DNA from: Bacteroidota bacterium
GTDB lineage: Bacteria > Bacteroidota > Bacteroidia > Chitinophagales > Chitinophagaceae
NCBI GenBank assembly: GCA_018268055.1
Contig: JAFDXF010000076.1
Span: forward strand, 124,001-188,000
DNA: 64,000 bases
Reading direction: 5' to 3'
In this document: positions 60,578 to 64,000 of the stretch, piece by piece
Layout: each line of letters starts with the position of its first letter
How positions within the stretch are numbered: the stretch's first letter is position 1
Program-made: the position numbers and the translations under genes
Notes under the pieces: model-generated
Databases searched by the model: none
Seen by the model: the letters and a program-made list of their open reading frames with translations, nothing else
What the model was told of the DNA's origin: nothing

Positions 60578-62086
60578 TTATTGTTTCTTATCCTTATCTT
60601 TCTCAATCAATCCCATTGCTTTATCCAATTTGTAATCTGTTCCTCTTATAACATCTGCTACCGTTGGTCCGGAAAAAACATCCGGCTGAATACCTCTTCC
60701 ATTTTTAGGAACATCTGTATTGATCACCATTCGGAATAATGGAAGTCTGAATCGCACTCCCGTTTCGGGCAGTGTAACTTCTGGTATGAGCCATGCCGAA
60801 TTACCATAAGCACCTCCACCGGTTTCTTCCCCTATCACTGTTACATTCTTTTGATTTTTGACTGAGGTAACAAATAAGGTAGTTGCCGAAAATGAATTAC
60901 CGCCCGTAAGTACATATACTTTACCGTCATAATGATTTTTTGCTCTGGGTTTGAAATAATGTCTTTCAAAATAAGAGAAATGAAATTTACCATCTGCCTT
61001 TTTCCTTGTAAACAAAGTCATAAACAAACGATTCCAGAAGTATCCGTTTATATATTTATGATAGGGTGTTTTTCGCTTGACAGAAAAAAGTGTGTCGCAA
61101 ATCTTAAAGCTATGATCCGTCAAATAACGACTTAAAGAAGTTGAATTGCTAACACTTCCGCCGCCATTGTTTCTAACATCGATAATCAGATGACTGATAT
61201 GATTATTGTTTAAAGTTTTGAATGAAGTCTTAAAAAATTTTTGAAGATGGTAGTTTTTAGTAAACGTAGCAAGACTCATCATGGCCACTTTGTTTACAGA
61301 ATCTATTTTCAATAAACGATTATTACTCAAATCTCTTAATCTTCGTTCTTTACGCGTAGGCTGATGCACAAGCACTTTAGGCTGTTGGGATGCAGCACGC
61401 CCTATTGTATCTGCTGCTGCATTAAAAATTGGAATAGTATTGGATTTTTGCACTCCTGCTTCATCTATATAATCTATTGTGTATTTTTCAAAAGGCCCGA
61501 ACACTGCTGTATAAGTGCCGCCGAAAGAACCAAACGAACTCAGTCGTTGATATTTATGAGTAGTGTTATAGCCATCAGTAGAAACATATTTGAATAATGA
61601 ATCAATAATAACATTTGTAGCAACGCCATTTATCTTTTCAATCACCGTGCCACGCTTGAAAATAGAATCTTTTCTGTTCAGGTTTGCATTCACTACTGCT
61701 GTATCCGGCCACATCTTAAAACTCAATGGAAATATTTTTCCAAGTGGGGCTTTATTCAAATACTTTGTAAACTGCTTCGAAGCACGAGTAGTAGTATGTC
61801 CACAACCAATTTGCGCCGTTACATAGTTCAACACTGTTCTGAATTCCGGCTCAGTCATTGAATCTTTTAGTCTGCTTTTTCCAACATCAAAAAAATAATT
61901 CATACTGTCTTTGCTGGTGTACCAGTAAAGGCTTGGATGTTGTGCTTCAAGAATTTCTCTATATAATGTGTAATCATTTTCTACTTGTCGCTTGCTATAT
62001 TTTTTCGAAGGCGAATAAGATTGTTTTGCAACACCACAACCTGTCAAAAACACAAGCAGAAAAAAATAATAAAAGGAGATTTTCAT
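60578..62086 (-). CDS. S41-family peptidase, lipoprotein
   Basis: The 502-residue protein has a lipoprotein signal with lipobox FLTGC (Cys17) and a tail-specific-protease-type S41 domain. Visible motifs are LIIDVRNNGGGSVSNST, and the nucleophile Ser in GGNSFSATTLFVTSV, followed by VIGEETGGGAYGNS. It has no clear PDZ domain between the N-terminal part and the catalytic core. It is probably attached to the envelope and cuts proteins from the C-terminus or unfolded ones. thiL lies 21 bases upstream on the same strand. Confidence 0.87.
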   Translation of the reverse strand: MKISFYYFFLLVFLTGCGVAKQSYSPSKKYSKRQVENDYTLYREILEAQHPSLYWYTSKDSMNYFFDVGKSRLKDSMTEPEFRTVLNYVTAQIGCGHTTTRASKQFTKYLNKAPLGKIFPLSFKMWPDTAVVNANLNRKDSIFKRGTVIEKINGVATNVIIDSLFKYVSTDGYNTTHKYQRLSSFGSFGGTYTAVFGPFEKYTIDYIDEAGVQKSNTIPIFNAAADTIGRAASQQPKVLVHQPTRKERRLRDLSNNRLLKIDSVNKVAMMSLATFTKNYHLQKFFKTSFKTLNNNHISHLIIDVRNNGGGSVSNSTSLSRYLTDHSFKICDTLFSVKRKTPYHKYINGYFWNRLFMTLFTRKKADGKFHFSYFERHYFKPRAKNHYDGKVYVLTGGNSFSATTLFVTSVKNQKNVTVIGEETGGGAYGNSAWLIPEVTLPETGVRFRLPLFRMVINTDVPKNGRGIQPDVFSGPTVADVIRGTDYKLDKAMGLIEKDKDKKQ

Positions 62087-62107
62087 TTTGTACGGACTGT
62101 AATATAC

Positions 62108-63139
62108 TTAATGGTTTAGATGATTCCAACCTTGAGCAGTAATTTTATGTTTCCCTCCTCCTTTCGTAACAATATGAGCACCTTGTTCGGGCTCTGTCAT
62201 ATAGCCTACTACACTTATTTGCTCATTCAGTACCAATTTATCATATTCAGATTGAGGAATCGTAAATAAAAGTTCATAATCCTCTCCACCACTTAACGCA
62301 CAAGCTGTAGGATCTATTTCAAATTTGAAAGCAGCTTTCTTCATATTTTCATTAATAGGTATTTTTTCTTCGTAAAGTACGCAGCCAAGATTACTTTGTT
62401 TACATATATGAAGTATTTCAGAACTTAACCCATCACTGATGTCGATCATTGCTGTAGGCAATATTTCTTCTGCAGATAAAAATTCTATTATGTCTTTGCG
62501 TGCCTCTGGCTTCAATAATCTGCCGATTACGTAAGTTTCATTTTCTAAATCAGGCTGTACACCGGGGCTTTCCTGAAATATTTTTCGTTCTCTTTCCAAG
62601 AATAGTAATCCAACATAAGCAGCACCTAAATCACCGCTCACACATATCAAATCTCCTTTTTGTGCAGTACTTCGTTTTACAAATTTATCAGGCGTTACTT
62701 CGCCGATAGCCGTTACGGAGATAATCAATCCTTTTTGTGATGAAGTAGTATCGCCACCAATTAAGTCGACACCATATTTCTGGCAAGCCAGATAAACGCC
62801 TTCATAAAATTCATCCAAAGCCTCAACACTGAATCGGTTGCTGATGCCGATACTTAAAGTAATTTGAGTTGGTATGGCGTTCATAGCATATATATCACTC
62901 AGGTTTACAATCACACTTTTATAACCGAGATGCTTTAATGGTGTATAGGATAAATCGAAATGAACACCTTCAATAAGCAAATCATTGGTTACAACGGTTT
63001 GCTTTCCGAAATGATCAATAATTGCTGCATCATCACCTACGCCCAATACTGACGAAGCATTTTGCAGTTCTATATTTTTTGTCAGATGCTCGATGAGGCC
63101 AAACTCTCCGAGTGAAGATATTTCAGTTCTGTTACTCAT
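62108..63139 (-). CDS. thiL: Thiamine-monophosphate kinase
   Basis: The 343-residue protein has ThiL motifs: GVGDDAAIIDHFGKQTVVTNDLL with the Mg-binding Asp pair, NLSDIYAMNAIPTQITLS, and LICVSGDLGAAYVGLL, plus TAMIDISDGLSSEILHI. It phosphorylates thiamine monophosphate to the diphosphate cofactor. It overlaps the inositol monophosphatase gene upstream by four bases (ATGA), so the two are translationally coupled. It also supplies the cofactor for the transketolase encoded elsewhere in the window. Confidence 0.94.
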   Translation of the reverse strand: MSNRTEISSLGEFGLIEHLTKNIELQNASSVLGVGDDAAIIDHFGKQTVVTNDLLIEGVHFDLSYTPLKHLGYKSVIVNLSDIYAMNAIPTQITLSIGISNRFSVEALDEFYEGVYLACQKYGVDLIGGDTTSSQKGLIISVTAIGEVTPDKFVKRSTAQKGDLICVSGDLGAAYVGLLFLERERKIFQESPGVQPDLENETYVIGRLLKPEARKDIIEFLSAEEILPTAMIDISDGLSSEILHICKQSNLGCVLYEEKIPINENMKKAAFKFEIDPTACALSGGEDYELLFTIPQSEYDKLVLNEQISVVGYMTEPEQGAHIVTKGGGKHKITAQGWNHLNH

Positions 63140-63915
63140 AATTGTTTTCTATTATTAATAATATCCAGCATTTCGTTATGTATTTTGCCATTGGTAGCTA
63201 ATACACGATGTTGGTAAGGAGAAAATTTATTTCCATTAAAATCTGTCACTGTGCCGCCTGCTTCTTCTACAATTAAGTATCCGGCTGCACTATCCCAAGC
63301 TTCTAATTTGTGTTCATAAAACCCGTCAAAGCGGCCGCAAGCTACCCAGCAAAGATCAATGGCTGCAGAGCCCAATCTTCTTACAGGAACTCCTTTTCGG
63401 ATAAAGCGTTCGAATATCTCAAGTGGCCCGTTCGGTGTGTTAATATATGTATATGGGAAACCGGTAACCAAACATGATTTTATTGTCTGTGTTTGTTGGC
63501 TTACTGCAATTGGTTTATCATTCAATGTTGCGCCTTTCCCTTTTTCAGCAAAAAACAATTCATTCAAATGTGGGTTGTAAACTGCTGCCATAATCATTTC
63601 GCCATTTTTTTCTATACCAATAGAAACGCAGTTAAGCGGAATACCATGAGCGAAATTAATTGTGCCGTCAATAGGGTCAATTATCCATTTGTATGCAGAA
63701 TTCTGCTCCAATGCTCCGATTTCTTCGCTTAATATTTGATGATCGGGAAAAGTTGATTTAATTATATTAATAATAGCTTTTTCCGATGCATGATCTGCTT
63801 CGGTAACTAAGTTATTGACTCCTTCTTTATTGCTTACTTTAAATTCTCCATTGTAAAACCTTAGTATTTCAGCAGCGCCTGCTTTGCAGGCTTGAATCAA
63901 TGTTGGTTTAAGCAT
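63136..63915 (-). CDS. Inositol monophosphatase-family protein
   Basis: The 259-residue protein has the Mg-binding motifs LSEEIGALE, WIIDPIDGTINFAHG and LEAWDSAAGYLIVEEAGG. Family members hydrolyse inositol-phosphate, 3'-phosphoadenosine phosphates or similar phosphate esters; the subtype cannot be settled. I start at the ATG at 63915 (MLKPTL). The -7 element at 63919 is only three bases upstream, implying a leaderless mRNA. It is the first gene of a two-gene operon with thiL. Confidence 0.9.
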   Translation of the reverse strand: MLKPTLIQACKAGAAEILRFYNGEFKVSNKEGVNNLVTEADHASEKAIINIIKSTFPDHQILSEEIGALEQNSAYKWIIDPIDGTINFAHGIPLNCVSIGIEKNGEMIMAAVYNPHLNELFFAEKGKGATLNDKPIAVSQQTQTIKSCLVTGFPYTYINTPNGPLEIFERFIRKGVPVRRLGSAAIDLCWVACGRFDGFYEHKLEAWDSAAGYLIVEEAGGTVTDFNGNKFSPYQHRVLATNGKIHNEMLDIINNRKQL

Positions 63916-63918
63916 CAG

Positions 63919-63926
63919 CAAAGATA
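63919..63926 (-). promoter_or_regulatory. -7 promoter element for the IMPase-thiL operon
   Basis: Read on the minus strand the bases are TATCTTTG, an exact TAnnTTTG match, with three bases to the ATG. The stretch beyond it to the window edge shows no gene. Confidence 0.55.
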
Positions 63927-64000
63927 AAGGCAGATTTCAGATAGAAGAGCTGAAAATGTCAGTATTTGCTTTTAGCTTTGAAGCTTTCTACATGCAGCTA

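Overview
The window is AT-rich bacterial chromosome from a member of the Bacteroidota, most likely the family Chitinophagaceae. The evidence is the repeated Bacteroidota promoter element TAnnTTTG in front of many genes, TonB-dependent receptors with an N-terminal carboxypeptidase-regulatory domain, a HmuY/HmuR-type heme pair, the mreB-mreC-mreD-mrdA-rodA order, and ECF sigma factors without upstream Shine-Dalgarno sequences. No rRNA, tRNA, CRISPR array, insertion sequence or prophage was seen. The assignment to a family is inference.

Layout. 1-850: a HigB/HigA toxin-antitoxin pair at the edge. 851-3094: a large secreted protein with a clan-CD (caspase/gingipain-like) His/Cys pair. 3210-11183: a phosphate module made of a PhoB-like regulator, a PhoR-like kinase, an Oar-like TonB-dependent receptor, a PhoU-like DUF47 protein and a PiT transporter; the regulator and the transporter operon share a 7-4-7 direct repeat that looks like a Pho box. 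11240-14106: galE, a secreted-protein gene broken by an in-frame TGA, and the C-terminal half of a split transketolase. 14169-15921: an ECF sigma factor, a three-repeat membrane protein (probable anti-sigma) and a Spy/CpxP-like periplasmic protein. 15958-22852 (minus strand): a metallo-hydrolase and the rod-shape operon mreB-mreC-mreD-mrdA-rodA.

23021-32543: an MFS exporter, a small outer-membrane protein, purD, then three peptide transporters (two POT paralogues and one OPT) with an MNT/HEPN toxin-antitoxin pair lodged between the two POT genes; the HEPN gene is cut short by an amber codon. 32778-35335: two LemA proteins and two TPM-domain proteins in one row. 35411-38184: a HmuY-like lipoprotein and its receptor with a candidate operator. 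39075-46583: an alkyltransferase-like protein, a YycJ-type hydrolase, an NTPase/membrane-protein pair, and head-to-head with it a molybdenum hydroxylase operon (xdhA-xdhB-xdhC). 46624-53900: pnuC, an LtaS-like phosphoglycerol transferase, a polysaccharide deacetylase, a CDGSH iron-sulfur protein, a DegT-type aminotransferase, a GH10-like hydrolase, a MarR regulator and a SnoaL-like protein. 54123-63926: DinB, radical SAM/SPASM, an orphan PxpB, an Nfu-type iron-sulfur scaffold, an omega-amidase, a fosmidomycin-resistance-type exporter, an unknown protein with a decayed HNH-like N-terminus, an S41 lipoprotein peptidase, and thiL overlapping an inositol monophosphatase gene.

Most of this is chromosomal housekeeping. 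The parts that go beyond routine are the shared Pho-box-like repeat, the clan-CD secreted protein, the repeat-bearing anti-sigma candidate with its Spy-like partner, the NTPase/membrane pair beside the molybdenum hydroxylase, the two genes stopped by in-frame nonsense codons, and several genes whose start codon lies so close to the promoter that the mRNA should be leaderless.
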